A stretch of DNA of 33,213 nucleotides from Clostridiales bacterium (GCA_019416265.1 DXXQ01000128.1:1-33213), one strand, 5' to 3'. Shown: positions 23,683 to 31,548, numbered from the stretch's first letter. Notes: a model not told the origin generated them from the sequence alone. Numbers and translations: made by a program.

Positions 23683-25146
23683 TCAGTCCAGTGCTTTTTC
23701 ACTCATTTCTTCCAGAAGTTCCTTTTTCAGGTCATACAGCTTCTGGGACAGGTCTACATATACCTTCTGCGGGTTTGTGAATCGTTTGGATTCTTCCCAG
23801 AGGGTATTTTTTTCTCTGGTGCAGTAGGCCTGAAGTTCCATGACAGATGGAGAATCGTATACTTTTTTGCCCTCCCTGATAACAGGGATCAGGAGTTCCC
23901 GGACTTCATAGGTTCCACCGAGAACTTTGGTCTTTTTCCAGGTATCTATCGGATCGAAGAGAACCATGTTTTCTTCCGGATTCAGCTTTTCGTCTGCAAG
24001 ACAGATAAGATCAGCTTTGATCTTGCCGGTAGACTTGCTGTAAATACGGTAAACAGTTTTATTTCCCGGATTTGTGACCTTCTCAGTGTTTTCAGAAAGC
24101 TTGATTTTCGGGATGAAGGTTGCGCTTTCGCTGTCCTTTACAGCAGCAAGCTTATAGACACCGCCGAACGCCGGATTATCTTTTGAAGTGATCAGCCGTG
24201 TACCGACTCCCCAGGAGTTTATTTTTGCATCCTGTGCCTTCAGGCTTTCAATGAGGTATTCGTCAAGGTCGCTGGAGGCTGCGATGATAGCATCGTCAAA
24301 GCCGGCTGCAGCAAGCATTTTGTAAGCTTCTTTGGAAAGATATGCCAGGTCGCCGCTGTCAATACGGATTCCATATTTCGTGAGAGGAATGCCTTCTTCA
24401 CGCATTTCTTCGAATACACGGATGGCATTGGGAACTCCGGATTTCAGCACATCGTAGGTGTCAACAAGAAGGGTACAGGCATTGGGGTAAAGCTTTGCGT
24501 AGGTTTTGAAGGCTGTGTATTCATCAGGGAAACTCATGATCCAGCTATGTGCATGGGTGCCCAGAACAGGTACATCAAACATCTGTCCTGTAAGTACGCA
24601 GGAGGTTCCGGCACATCCGGCGATCATGGCTGCACGTGCGCCGAAGATTCCGGCATCAGGACCCTGGGCACGGCGAAGTCCGAATTCCATAACTCCGTCC
24701 CCTTTGGCTGCGTGGCAGACACGGGCTGCCTTGGTGGCGATGAGGCTCTGATGATTGATAATATTTAAGATTGCAGTTTCTACAAGCTGAGCTTCCATAA
24801 TGGGCGCGATGACCTTCACAAGAGGCTCCCTTGGGAAAACAACAGTTCCTTCCGGGATGGCATAAATATCGCCGCTGAAATGGAAATTACTTAAATATTC
24901 CAGGAAGTCTTCCTCAAAAATATGAAGGCTTCTAAGGTATTCGATATCTTCTTCTGTAAAACGCAGATTTTCAATGTATTCGATCATCTGCTCGAGTCCG
25001 GCTGTAATGGCGTAAGCGCCGCCGCAGGGATTGTCACGGTAAAACATATCAAAAACAACGGTCTGGTTAGTTGGGTTTTTAAAATATCCCTGCATCATGG
25101 TCAATTCATAGAGATCGGTGAGCAGAGTCAGATTGTTTGCTCTCAT
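23683..25146 (-). CDS. pncB: Nicotinate phosphoribosyltransferase
   Basis: 487-residue cytoplasmic enzyme of NAD salvage; it joins nicotinate and phosphoribosyl pyrophosphate to nicotinate mononucleotide, with ATP hydrolysis. The start LTLLTDLYELTMMQGYF is highly typical. GLRRAQGPDAG, the phospho-histidine region VLGTHAHSW, IRIDSGDLAYLSKEA and NSWGVGTRLITSKD are family signatures in the expected order. Full length for the Gram-positive long form. The ATG is preceded by AAGGAG. A strong hairpin lies in its leader (25182-25226). The VanY-like gene is downstream on the same strand, but the two do not share an evident pathway. Confidence 0.94.
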   Translation of the reverse strand: MRANNLTLLTDLYELTMMQGYFKNPTNQTVVFDMFYRDNPCGGAYAITAGLEQMIEYIENLRFTEEDIEYLRSLHIFEEDFLEYLSNFHFSGDIYAIPEGTVVFPREPLVKVIAPIMEAQLVETAILNIINHQSLIATKAARVCHAAKGDGVMEFGLRRAQGPDAGIFGARAAMIAGCAGTSCVLTGQMFDVPVLGTHAHSWIMSFPDEYTAFKTYAKLYPNACTLLVDTYDVLKSGVPNAIRVFEEMREEGIPLTKYGIRIDSGDLAYLSKEAYKMLAAAGFDDAIIAASSDLDEYLIESLKAQDAKINSWGVGTRLITSKDNPAFGGVYKLAAVKDSESATFIPKIKLSENTEKVTNPGNKTVYRIYSKSTGKIKADLICLADEKLNPEENMVLFDPIDTWKKTKVLGGTYEVRELLIPVIREGKKVYDSPSVMELQAYCTREKNTLWEESKRFTNPQKVYVDLSQKLYDLKKELLEEMSEKALD

Positions 25147-25504
25147 AGTTCTTTCTCCTTTGGGTATAGCGGATAATTCTGTCAGATGCTTCTGCTCCCG
25201 GCAGCTGCCGCAGCAGAGCTGTCTGATATATAGTATATCCGAAATGGTTCGCTCTTAGAGCGCAGCTGAAAATTCATTTCCCGGCGGGATGTTTTGGTCA
25301 AACGCGCTCTTGCAGTTATATCGGCGCTCCTCTATACAGCTGAAGCTGCGGTAAAAAAGAGGTTTACACCAATGATTTGAACGTATTATACCATAATTCG
25401 TCTTTATGGGAAACGAAAAACACTCGAAAAAAGGCGGAAATATAGGCGAAAATACGCATCTGAAAATATTTTTGAAAAAATTTGAAAAAAATTAAAAAAA
25501 GGGC
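25147..25504. other. Gene-free stretch between pncB and tRNA-Gln
   Basis: No supportable gene. It holds a compound hairpin in the pncB leader (25182-25226: TCAGA/TCTGA outer arms, GCTTCTGCT/AGCAGAGC middle arms, CGGCAGCTGCCG core). It also holds a possible minus-strand -10 TATACT near 25233-25238 and the short inverted repeat GCTCT-T-AGAGC at 25251-25261, then AT-rich sequence leading into the tRNA promoter. No riboswitch class was recognised. Confidence 0.5.
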
Positions 25505-25533
25505 TTGCATTTTTCGGAAGGCTGTTATATAAT
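25505..25533 (+). promoter_or_regulatory. Promoter of tRNA-Gln
   Basis: TTGCAT (25505-25510), 17-base spacer, TATAAT (25528-25533). About 45 bases upstream of the mature tRNA. Confidence 0.75.
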
Positions 25534-25584
25534 ACAACATGTCGCAAGCGAGAAAACAAAAAACGCTGGACAACATCAAAATAA

Positions 25585-25656
25585 AGGGCTATCGCCAAAC
25601 GGTAAGGCAACGGACTCTGACTCCGTCATTTCAAGGTTCGAATCCTTGTAGCCCTG
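25585..25656 (+). tRNA. tRNA-Gln (anticodon CTG)
   Basis: 72-nt cloverleaf. Acceptor arms AGGGCTA/TAGCCCT with discriminator G; anticodon stem ACGGA/TCCGT with loop CTCTGAC, giving CTG, which reads CAG; T-arm CAAGG-TTCGAAT-CCTTG. It closely resembles the Gram-positive tRNA-Gln pattern (TATCGCCAA, GGTAAGGCAACGGACT). CCA is not encoded. A terminator follows at once, and an integrase remnant lies beyond, so this tRNA was probably used as an integration site. Confidence 0.95.
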
Positions 25657-25663
25657 CTCAATG

Positions 25664-25690
25664 AACCACTTCTGAGGAAGTGGTTTTTTT
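25664..25690 (+). terminator. Terminator of tRNA-Gln
   Basis: AACCACTTC (25664-25672), loop TGAG, GAAGTGGTT (25677-25685), then a T run. Confidence 0.92.
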
Positions 25691-25692
25691 AA

Positions 25693-26001
25693 TTGATTAC
25701 ACCGACCAGTACAGGAAAGGTTAATACTGCGTCTAATATGGAACACAGGATGAAGACAATTATGAAAAATGCAGAATTGACGACTGTTCAAGGAGGATTG
25801 CATATTTTTAGAAAAACTTTTGCAACACGTATGTATGAAAAAGGGGCAAGGGTTGAGGAAATTGCAGCGTATATAGGGGATGCGGAGTCAACAACGCGAA
25901 AGTACTATATTGCAATTCGTAAAAAGGTTACAGAGTATGGTGAGGTACGCCAGGTTGTAAGAGTCTCTGGTGTTAGAGAAGAAGGAATTTATGTGGCATG
26001 A
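25693..26001 (+). pseudogene. C-terminal remnant of a tyrosine recombinase (integrase)
   Basis: About the last 80 residues of a phage/ICE-type integrase are readable. HIFRKTFATRMYEKGARVEE corresponds to the HxxRHTFAT box, and GDAESTTRKYY to the GHxxxxTTxxYY box with the catalytic tyrosine; the second histidine is replaced by D. The N-terminal SAM-like domain and the first catalytic arginine are absent, and the first 15 or so codons of the open frame overlap the tRNA terminator region and are spurious. A truncated integrase 40-100 bases from a tRNA 3' end indicates a decayed island or prophage. Not expected to be active. Confidence 0.75.
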
Positions 26002-26020
26002 TTGGGTGAGACTGTGGATA

Positions 26021-26124
26021 GTGTTCTGCAGTCTTGCTTTTTGAATTGTAAATGAGGGGAAAGGGATTTTGTCCTTTGATTCTTATGGTTTATTGTAATC
26101 GCATTTAATTTCATGTATTATAAT
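26021..26124. repeat. 104-bp direct repeat, left copy (target duplication of the IS)
   Basis: Identical at all 104 positions to 28084-28187. It directly abuts the left end of the IS1634-like element. Flanking bases outside the repeat differ, so the length is exact or nearly so. Confidence 0.9.
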
Positions 26125-26148
26125 CCCATCTTTGACAGTTAGTAAAAG

Positions 26149-26194
26149 AAAAAATCGCTGGAGCCCTTATATTTACTGGGCTGTAGCGATTTTT
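26149..26194. terminator. Bidirectional terminator inside the IS left end
   Basis: AATCGCTGGAGCCC (26153-26166) pairs with GGGCTGTAGCGATT (26178-26191) apart from a small internal mismatch, with A and T runs on the flanks. It ends the transposase transcript and blocks entry from the left. Confidence 0.8.
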
Positions 26195-26218
26195 CTCTTT
26201 TTCACAGAGTATAGTAAT

Positions 26219-27946
26219 TTATTCCCTTCCTTTACTTTTTTTCTGAATTGTTTTCATTTTACTTTTGGTTATGAATTGATAATCCGTTCGAAAATCACAA
26301 GCATTATGAAGAGCATCCGTAATCGACTCCCGTTTGTATGTTGGGATAAATCCCTGCTCTTGTACCTCGACAAAATTCATTGCTTTCAAGGCATCTAACA
26401 GTTCTTCACAGGTATATTTTGAATCAAGTTTTTTCTCAAGAAAACGATAGATTATCAGTGCGAGAAAACAAATCAGGAAATGTGCTTTGATCCGGTTTTC
26501 ATCCTGTAGATAAACAGGTCTTGCAGAGAAATCCGTTTTCATGATACGGAAACATTGCTCTATCTGCCATCGGCCTTCACTGACTTTTAAAATATCACCG
26601 ACTTCATCATCCAGAAGATCTGTACATACAGCGTAGAGTCCATCATACCGGGATTCTTCTGCAATCTTACTTTCATCTAGATAATGATGGATATCAGCAG
26701 CTTCCCCTTCTTTCGTAGCAGCTGTGGTTCCGATAAAGCGGGCTGGATCATTTGGATTTTTGCGGTTCTTTTTTGTGTTTCCGGAATCCAGCATCGTTTG
26801 TGCCCGCTCTACCTGTTTATCACGAATAGTCTTCTGATAAAGTGCATATTTAGGTGAGTATGTGATGATCAGACGCTGATGAAGTTTCTTTGTAGTATAA
26901 GGTTCATCTTTATAGTAAAGCCCCTTATCATCCTCAGGCAGCTGTGTGATATCCACAGGGGTATCATTAGAAACCCGTTTGAAACCTTTGGGATCCAGAG
27001 CCCATTCTTTTTCTTCTTTTTTCAGTTTTTTGATGGATTGGGTAACGATATAGGCCCGTTCACCCATGTGGTTGTACGCTCTGATATCTTCTGAACCCAG
27101 TCCGGCGTCACTGCAATAGATAAATTTCTGGCAGCCAAACTCTCCAAGCACTTTCTTTTCCAATGGTTTTAGTGAAGTCTGTTCGTTTGAATTACCAGGG
27201 AAGAGTGAGAAAGCAAGCGGAATGCCGTCACCATCCATAAACAATCCCATTTGAATAATGGGGTTGGGTCGGTGTTCTTTGCTTTTCCCATATTTCTTAC
27301 TACCGTCTTCCTGTTCAATCTCAAAGTAATAATTCGAACAGTCGTAATAAAGAACCTTATCATTTCTGTGGCCTAAAAAATGGCTGTTTTTATAAACTTC
27401 TGATTGGATGAGATCGCATTCCGTACCAAGGACATCCAATGTACGATAAACGTCATGAAGCCCATAAGAAGGCTTTTCCAGGAATTCTGAGGCAACTTTA
27501 AAGGAAGAACGTTTACTGGAAGGCTCCAGGATTCTTGTGTAGATCAGATCAGAAAGGATAGCATTGATATCATACTTAAATTTATATTTCATTTTTAATT
27601 TCCGGCATATCTTGTCCATTTGTAACTGATAATAAATGGATTGCAGAAAAAGATAACCGCCACGGAAGAATGTCTGTTTATCATAATCCAGTTGTCTGTC
27701 AGCATGAAAAGTGATCTGAATCCGTTTGTTTTCCTGTTCCTGCTTATATTTTAATGTTTCAAGTCTGGCTTCTTCTTTTGCCCAGGCCATCACATCATCA
27801 CGTGTTGGTCCGTGTTCGGGCAAAAGTTCTTTTAGGGTTCCGAGTTTCCGAACGATAACGGAAGTGCTTACGCCTTTATCGTTGATATATCCTTTTGAGA
27901 TATAAAATGATTCAGCATTCTTTGATTTTGATGTAATGACTCTCAT
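26219..27946 (-). CDS. IS1634-family transposase
   Basis: 575-residue DDE transposase with the DDE_Tnp_1 core. Candidate catalytic residues are D202 in VLYYDCSNYYFE, D280 in FIYCSDAGLGS and E463 in EGRWQIEQCFRIMK, the last within the Y/W-R-E type motif of IS4-related enzymes. An insertion domain lies between D280 and E463, as usual in this family. N-terminal MRVITSKSKNAESFYISKGY is a typical IS1634 opening. Uninterrupted and full length, so probably functional. The ATG lies about 135 bases inside the right end; purine-rich AAAAGGAGT just upstream is its ribosome site. Confidence 0.92.
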   Translation of the reverse strand: MRVITSKSKNAESFYISKGYINDKGVSTSVIVRKLGTLKELLPEHGPTRDDVMAWAKEEARLETLKYKQEQENKRIQITFHADRQLDYDKQTFFRGGYLFLQSIYYQLQMDKICRKLKMKYKFKYDINAILSDLIYTRILEPSSKRSSFKVASEFLEKPSYGLHDVYRTLDVLGTECDLIQSEVYKNSHFLGHRNDKVLYYDCSNYYFEIEQEDGSKKYGKSKEHRPNPIIQMGLFMDGDGIPLAFSLFPGNSNEQTSLKPLEKKVLGEFGCQKFIYCSDAGLGSEDIRAYNHMGERAYIVTQSIKKLKKEEKEWALDPKGFKRVSNDTPVDITQLPEDDKGLYYKDEPYTTKKLHQRLIITYSPKYALYQKTIRDKQVERAQTMLDSGNTKKNRKNPNDPARFIGTTAATKEGEAADIHHYLDESKIAEESRYDGLYAVCTDLLDDEVGDILKVSEGRWQIEQCFRIMKTDFSARPVYLQDENRIKAHFLICFLALIIYRFLEKKLDSKYTCEELLDALKAMNFVEVQEQGFIPTYKRESITDALHNACDFRTDYQFITKSKMKTIQKKSKGRE

Positions 27947-28022
27947 AAAAATCGACTCCTTTTCTATATTTTACAACACATTGCAATAAAATACAATATA
28001 ATAAAACATAAAAGTTGACACA

Positions 28023-28050
28023 AAAAAAGCAGGCTTTATGCGGCCTGCGA
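28023..28050 (-). terminator. Terminator inside the IS right end, minus direction
   Basis: GCAGGC (28029-28034) and GCCTGC (28043-28048) form the stem; on the minus strand it is followed by seven T (28028-28022). It would stop outside transcription only if it formed on a minus-strand transcript entering from the right flank, shielding the transposase. Confidence 0.65.
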
Positions 28051-28083
28051 AGGATTTTTCTATTATTCAACTGTCAAACTCCC

Positions 28084-28187
28084 GTGTTCTGCAGTCTTGC
28101 TTTTTGAATTGTAAATGAGGGGAAAGGGATTTTGTCCTTTGATTCTTATGGTTTATTGTAATCGCATTTAATTTCATGTATTATAAT
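28084..28187. repeat. 104-bp direct repeat, right copy, with promoter element
   Basis: Identical to 26021-26124. The last six bases are TATAAT, so a -10 box sits at its right edge, 60-70 bases before the next gene. A convincing -35 is not seen. Because the duplication is long, the gene to the right kept its complete upstream 104 bases. Confidence 0.88.
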
Positions 28188-28254
28188 GGTAATAAGAAGA
28201 TGCTGTAAACACAGAGCGTTTGAATATTAATATGGAAAAGGGAGTGTGAAGCGA

Positions 28255-28707
28255 TTGATTTTTTTATATACGGAAAAGAATAACACAGAAGATTGGATTA
28301 TAAAAAATGATTTGTATTTTAATCTTTATACAGGGAATCAACCATTTACACAGAAAGATCAAGATGCCATAGAAAAAATAGATGGTGCAAAACTTACAAA
28401 AGATAATCATATCCAGACAAAATATGGTTTGGGTACAATTCGAAATTTGTCTAGTGGATGCAAGACGTATTTGAATATAATAAAGAATCCGGATAAAATT
28501 ATCAGTGCAGAAGAATGCGGTGGAAATGTATTAGAGCTATTATTTGATCTTGACGAGGCCCATCTTTATATGAGTCATCCAGAACGCTTTGAGATAGCCG
28601 ATGATACGGAAATTAAGTTCAATGATCAGGAAGTTGTTAGGGGTAGAAGAGGCTATGAGCAGTGGTGGAGTCGAGAATATGAAAGGAGAGCAGCAGATGA
28701 TTTATAA
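28255..28707 (+). CDS. DUF4869-like protein, first gene of an unknown three-gene operon
   Basis: 150-residue soluble protein. TTG 28255 is preferred over GTG 28246 because AAAGGGAG (28237-28244) is spaced ten bases from the TTG but only one from the GTG. The pattern (short beta-strand MIFLYTEKN, then YGLGTIRNLSSGCKTYLNIIKNPDKII and a CGGNVLELL helix) resembles DUF4869 proteins as I remember them, where a [LI]SGG/SGCKT segment is conserved; this is a recollection, not a search. No catalytic residues stand out. Its end overlaps the start of the next gene by 11 bases, so it is translationally coupled. Confidence 0.6.
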   Translation: MIFLYTEKNNTEDWIIKNDLYFNLYTGNQPFTQKDQDAIEKIDGAKLTKDNHIQTKYGLGTIRNLSSGCKTYLNIIKNPDKIISAEECGGNVLELLFDLDEAHLYMSHPERFEIADDTEIKFNDQEVVRGRRGYEQWWSREYERRAADDL

Positions 28708-29101
28708 CAAACTCGCCTTTCAGGCGAAACCGTTTGAGTATTTTCTGGAGTTTACCAGCAGAATTACGTTGGTACGTGGTGACAGCGCTACGGGAAAGAC
28801 TTACTTATACCAAATGTTGGAAGATGTCAGGCAGATGGAGCAGTATCAAGCAATAAAGCTTTTTAACTATAAAAGTGAAAATTTTCATAAAGACTTACAA
28901 GCGTGCCGTGACAGATTTATTGTTATTGATAACGCAGATACATTGCTTACAGATGAGGACAGGCGATTTATCAATTTTGAAAGCAGTAATCAATATCTTC
29001 TGTTTCTTAGAAATTGCGATGGTCTGAATGTTTCAGCAGATAGTTTTACAATTTTAAAGGAAGAAAATTACCACGTTTCATTGCAGAAAGAGTTGATGTA
29101 A
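28697..29101 (+). CDS. Mini P-loop ATPase, second gene of the unknown operon
   Basis: 134-residue protein. ATG 28697 is supported by GAAAGGAGAG just upstream and by overlap with the preceding gene. Walker A is GDSATGKT (28-35, K34) and Walker B is RFIVIDNAD (73-81, D78). There is almost nothing else: no sensor, arginine-finger or signature region of AAA+, ABC or RecA families. At half the size of ordinary ATPase domains it may need a partner to complete an active site, most likely the products of its neighbours. It is not a fragment by appearance, since it has its own ribosome site and ends two bases before the next gene. The open frame can be read longer at the 5' end but that part lies within the previous gene. 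Confidence 0.65.
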   Translation: MIYNKLAFQAKPFEYFLEFTSRITLVRGDSATGKTYLYQMLEDVRQMEQYQAIKLFNYKSENFHKDLQACRDRFIVIDNADTLLTDEDRRFINFESSNQYLLFLRNCDGLNVSADSFTILKEENYHVSLQKELM

Positions 29102-29103
29102 AT

Positions 29104-29772
29104 ATGAAGTATTTATGGATTGAAGATGGCGGAGCAGGATTACAGTTTTGGGAATTGGTGAATGAGCATTTATTTCAAGGAAAAATAAAAATTGAAAGTA
29201 AAGGGAGCAACCAAGGTATTTTGGATGCGGTAAGAGAATTGAAGCCAAATGTGGATGATATTTATTACATTGCATTTGATAAAGTTTATGATAACATGGA
29301 TGTAGTGAATAAAATTTTGGAGTTGAATACTCTGATTGAAAAATATCCAAAACAGATTATCATGCTTGATATTACTTGTTTTGAGTACATTATTTTTGCA
29401 TTTGAAAAGTTGATTTTATGGACGGGAAGTGGACATAAAGATGTGATTGCCATGAGAGAGTGTGTTTTGAAGGCGCTTACAGATCATAGAATCGATCTTG
29501 ACAGTATTACGGACGAAAAAACACGAAACTATTTAATGGGATTTAAAAAGTATTCAACGGAACGTGTAATCAAGTCTATGACATATATGCTTACAGATGG
29601 TGATGATTGGAGCGTGAGAGGAAATCATTTTGGTGGTTGTTGGCATGAAGACTGTTGTATTCTGAAACGTCCGGAAAAGAAAAAGTGCAGTCTGATGAAT
29701 ATGAAAGGAAAAGAAAAAATGCTGGAACTATTATCCAGCGCAGAATTTCAGAGGATAATACAAGATATGTGA
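29104..29772 (+). CDS. TOPRIM-like protein with cysteine cluster, third gene of the unknown operon
   Basis: 222-residue protein, start ATG two bases after the ATPase stop. The N-terminal half follows a TOPRIM/DUF4435-like layout: strand plus glutamate in KYLWIEDGG (E7), a SKGSNQGILDAVREL segment, then IAFDKVYDNMD with D59 and D63 in the position of the DxD motif. The C-terminal third has a possible metal site, GGCWHEDCC plus a later cysteine (C179, H181, C184, C185, C195). Preceded by WSVRGNHF. The combination P-loop ATPase plus TOPRIM-like partner recalls OLD, Gabija and PARIS-type defence systems, but the fold assignment is by motif spacing only and the ATPase is much smaller. Alternatively a nucleotide-binding regulator of unknown kind. 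Confidence 0.6.
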   Translation: MKYLWIEDGGAGLQFWELVNEHLFQGKIKIESKGSNQGILDAVRELKPNVDDIYYIAFDKVYDNMDVVNKILELNTLIEKYPKQIIMLDITCFEYIIFAFEKLILWTGSGHKDVIAMRECVLKALTDHRIDLDSITDEKTRNYLMGFKKYSTERVIKSMTYMLTDGDDWSVRGNHFGGCWHEDCCILKRPEKKKCSLMNMKGKEKMLELLSSAEFQRIIQDM

Positions 29773-29775
29773 TGT

Positions 29776-30097
29776 AAAAAACAGGGGAATTTACGAAGAA
29801 ATAGATAAACTTGATGCGGAAGACAAATGAATACTTGATGGAGTGACTGTTATATATGGTAGTGCTTCAGAACTCATGGCAACTCTTGAATATGATTTTT
29901 CTCAGGAGAAAGATTTCACTTATAGAGGTCTTTCAATGGATGGGATTATTCATCATCTTGCAGTATTTATTTCAAGGCTATGGCAAATCCATATCTTTGG
30001 TGAAGGTAATACAAGAACAACGGCGGTGTTTTTCATTAAATATTTGAGATTTCTTGGTTTTTCTGTAACCAATGATATTTTTGCAGAAAATGCGTAA
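29776..30097 (+). pseudogene. Internal remnant of a Fic-domain gene
   Basis: In 29843-30097 the frame reads YGSASELMATLEYDF, then a Fic core with RGLSMDGIIHHLAVFISRLW and the motif HIFGEGNTRTTAVFFIKYLR (Fic consensus HxFxxGN[GT]R). It ends at a stop directly after DIFAENA, where an intact protein would continue. Upstream, 29776-29829 encodes a short peptide (IYEEIDKLDAEDK) ending in a stop in another frame. Fic enzymes transfer AMP to protein targets. Both ends are missing, so this copy should be inactive. Confidence 0.75.
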
Positions 30098-30124
30098 GAT
30101 AATACGCAAGTACACGGAGGTACT

Positions 30125-30470
30125 ATGATGGGAGATTATAAACCACCTTTTACGATAACAAACAAGATATTATCATATGTGTCTTCTATTTCGGAAAAGA
30201 TAGGACGTATTACAGCAACCAGTAATTTGGAATCTAAACCACATCTAAGAAAAAATAATCGTATTAAATCCATTCACTCTTCCTTGAAGATTGAAGCAAA
30301 TTCCCTTTCCTTGGGGCAAGTTAGAGATGTAATTAATGGAAAAATTGGGGTTGAAATCTAAAGAAGGTTTCCGAAGAAATTATTTGCGGCCGGCAGCAGA
30401 TATGAATCTCATTCGCATGACAATTCCTGATAAGCCTAACAGCAGGAATCAAAGATATGTGAAGGTGTAA
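30125..30470 (+). pseudogene. Second Fic-family gene, internally deleted
   Basis: 30125-30361 encodes a Fic-family N-terminus: YKPPFTITNKILSYVSSISE, LRKNNRIKSIHSSLKIEANS (the S-x-x-x-E inhibitory helix) and LSLGQVRDVINGK, then a stop. In a different frame 30390-30470 gives MTIPDKPNSRNQRYVKV, which looks like the usual C-terminal end of such proteins. The catalytic HxFxxGN core is missing, so an internal deletion plus frameshift removed most of the gene. Ribosome site GGAGGT and start ATG 30125 are preserved. Distinct from the preceding Fic fragment, because the order N-terminus after core is wrong for one gene. Confidence 0.7.
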
Positions 30471-30585
30471 AATATTTATAGGGATTCTGTATAAAGAGGA
30501 AGCCCCTCATAATACTTCCTTTTACCATGTTGGTTAAAAAAACAATAGGTCAATTCATAGGTCAATTTTGAAAAGAGATAGCTGT

Positions 30586-30626
30586 AAACCCGGAAAGCCG
30601 CATAGAATACGGGGTTCCGGGTTTTT
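30586..30626 (+). terminator. Terminator after the Fic remnant
   Basis: AAACCCGGAA (30586-30595) pairs with TTCCGGGTTT (30615-30624), then T run. It sits between convergent units. A duplicated ATAGGTCAATT (30545-30555 and 30557-30567) lies just before it. Confidence 0.8.
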
Positions 30627-30633
30627 AAGATTT

Positions 30634-31548
30634 TTAATCGATATTAAGAGCATCTATCTTTTTTTGCGTTTCCGATGAAACATGAGGATATACATCCTTC
30701 AGATAATATTGAACATGAATTAACTCTGGCAGTTGATAGGAAAATTCCTTTTCCTTTCTTCCTTCATTTGCAAGGTGTATGAGTTTAAGGGCGTAGGTTT
30801 CATACTCTTTTAAATTCATATAGCAGGTATGATAGAAATCGGATAGGATGTATTCAGAGCTTCCGTTTGCTTTTAGCGCATCACATAGCACCAAGGCAAT
30901 TTCATAGTTCTCATTTTCTATTAAAGTGGATACAGAAGCAAGGTTTGCTGCAGATTGTTTACAAGCATTCATACAGGCATCAAATTTTTCTCTTTCTTCT
31001 GAAGAAAACTTCATATCCTGGAGTTCCGTCATTCGGGTATAAAGTGGTGAAGCCTCCAGAATGTTTTGAGTTCCCATGATATCTGTGATAAATGTGATGA
31101 TTACATCTGCGGCCTGATCATATTTTTTCTCTAATTCATATAATTTGGAATAAGCCATGGCGCCTGCAAAGGTATTGGATGGTATCTGATTGCTTTCCAA
31201 TATCATACGTGCGTTTTCTGAATTGCCGTCATCAAGAGCATCCTGTACCAAAGAGTAGGGTGATTCTTCTGGCGTCTCAGGAGCTGGGGAGGGTGTCCAT
31301 GCGTTAAGCAGAAGAAGTACAGCAACAGAAAGAATAGCTGTGGCAAGTATATTAGAAAATATGAAAGAGAACCTATATGTACCGGTATGGAGGTTCATAC
31401 GGATGCAGTGTTTCAGAATCTGTGAGCCATAGGTATTGGAAGTCTTGCTGTACAGTTCCTGAAACTGATGTTTTGAGCTGATATCTTGTTTTTTTAGATA
31501 TTCAAAAGCTTGTTGCTTATGCAGGATCTGAAGTAGTTTCTCATTCAT
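30634..31548 (-). CDS. Single-pass membrane protein with helical extracellular domain, unknown
   Basis: 304 residues. The N-terminal 60 are basic and cytoplasmic, with a helical KQQAFEYLKKQD stretch; a hydrophobic segment spans about 62-83 (IFSNILATAILSVAVLLLL), followed by a proline/glutamate linker (PSPAPETPEESP). The rest (98-304) is alpha-helical with paired-helix spacing like TPR repeats (ALDDGNSENARMILES, ENENYEIALVLCDALKANG) and should face outward. No enzyme motif is seen. The ATG at 31548 has no strong ribosome site, and a perfect 7-bp hairpin (31556-31572) precedes it. The IS110 left end lies within about 100 bases upstream, so its native promoter may be lost. I do not recognise a named family. 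Confidence 0.6.
   Translation of the reverse strand: MNEKLLQILHKQQAFEYLKKQDISSKHQFQELYSKTSNTYGSQILKHCIRMNLHTGTYRFSFIFSNILATAILSVAVLLLLNAWTPSPAPETPEESPYSLVQDALDDGNSENARMILESNQIPSNTFAGAMAYSKLYELEKKYDQAADVIITFITDIMGTQNILEASPLYTRMTELQDMKFSSEEREKFDACMNACKQSAANLASVSTLIENENYEIALVLCDALKANGSSEYILSDFYHTCYMNLKEYETYALKLIHLANEGRKEKEFSYQLPELIHVQYYLKDVYPHVSSETQKKIDALNID

Larger units (their letters stand above)
26125..28083 (-). mobile_element. IS1634-family insertion sequence
   Basis: A 1959-bp element defined by the inner edges of the 104-bp repeat. Near the ends lie inverted TTTGACAGTT (26131-26140) and AACTGTCAAA (28069-28078), with similarity continuing inward (TAAAAGAAAAAATC against TAATAGAAAAATC). 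It holds one transposase gene on the minus strand, with terminator hairpins just inside each end. IS1634 and IS1549 are known for long, variable target duplications, which matches the flanking repeat. Confidence 0.88.

Noticed and set aside
29776..30470. One frameshifted Fic gene covering both fragments
   Set aside because: The core motif comes first and an N-terminal Fic segment with its own ribosome site comes second, so the order fits two different broken genes.
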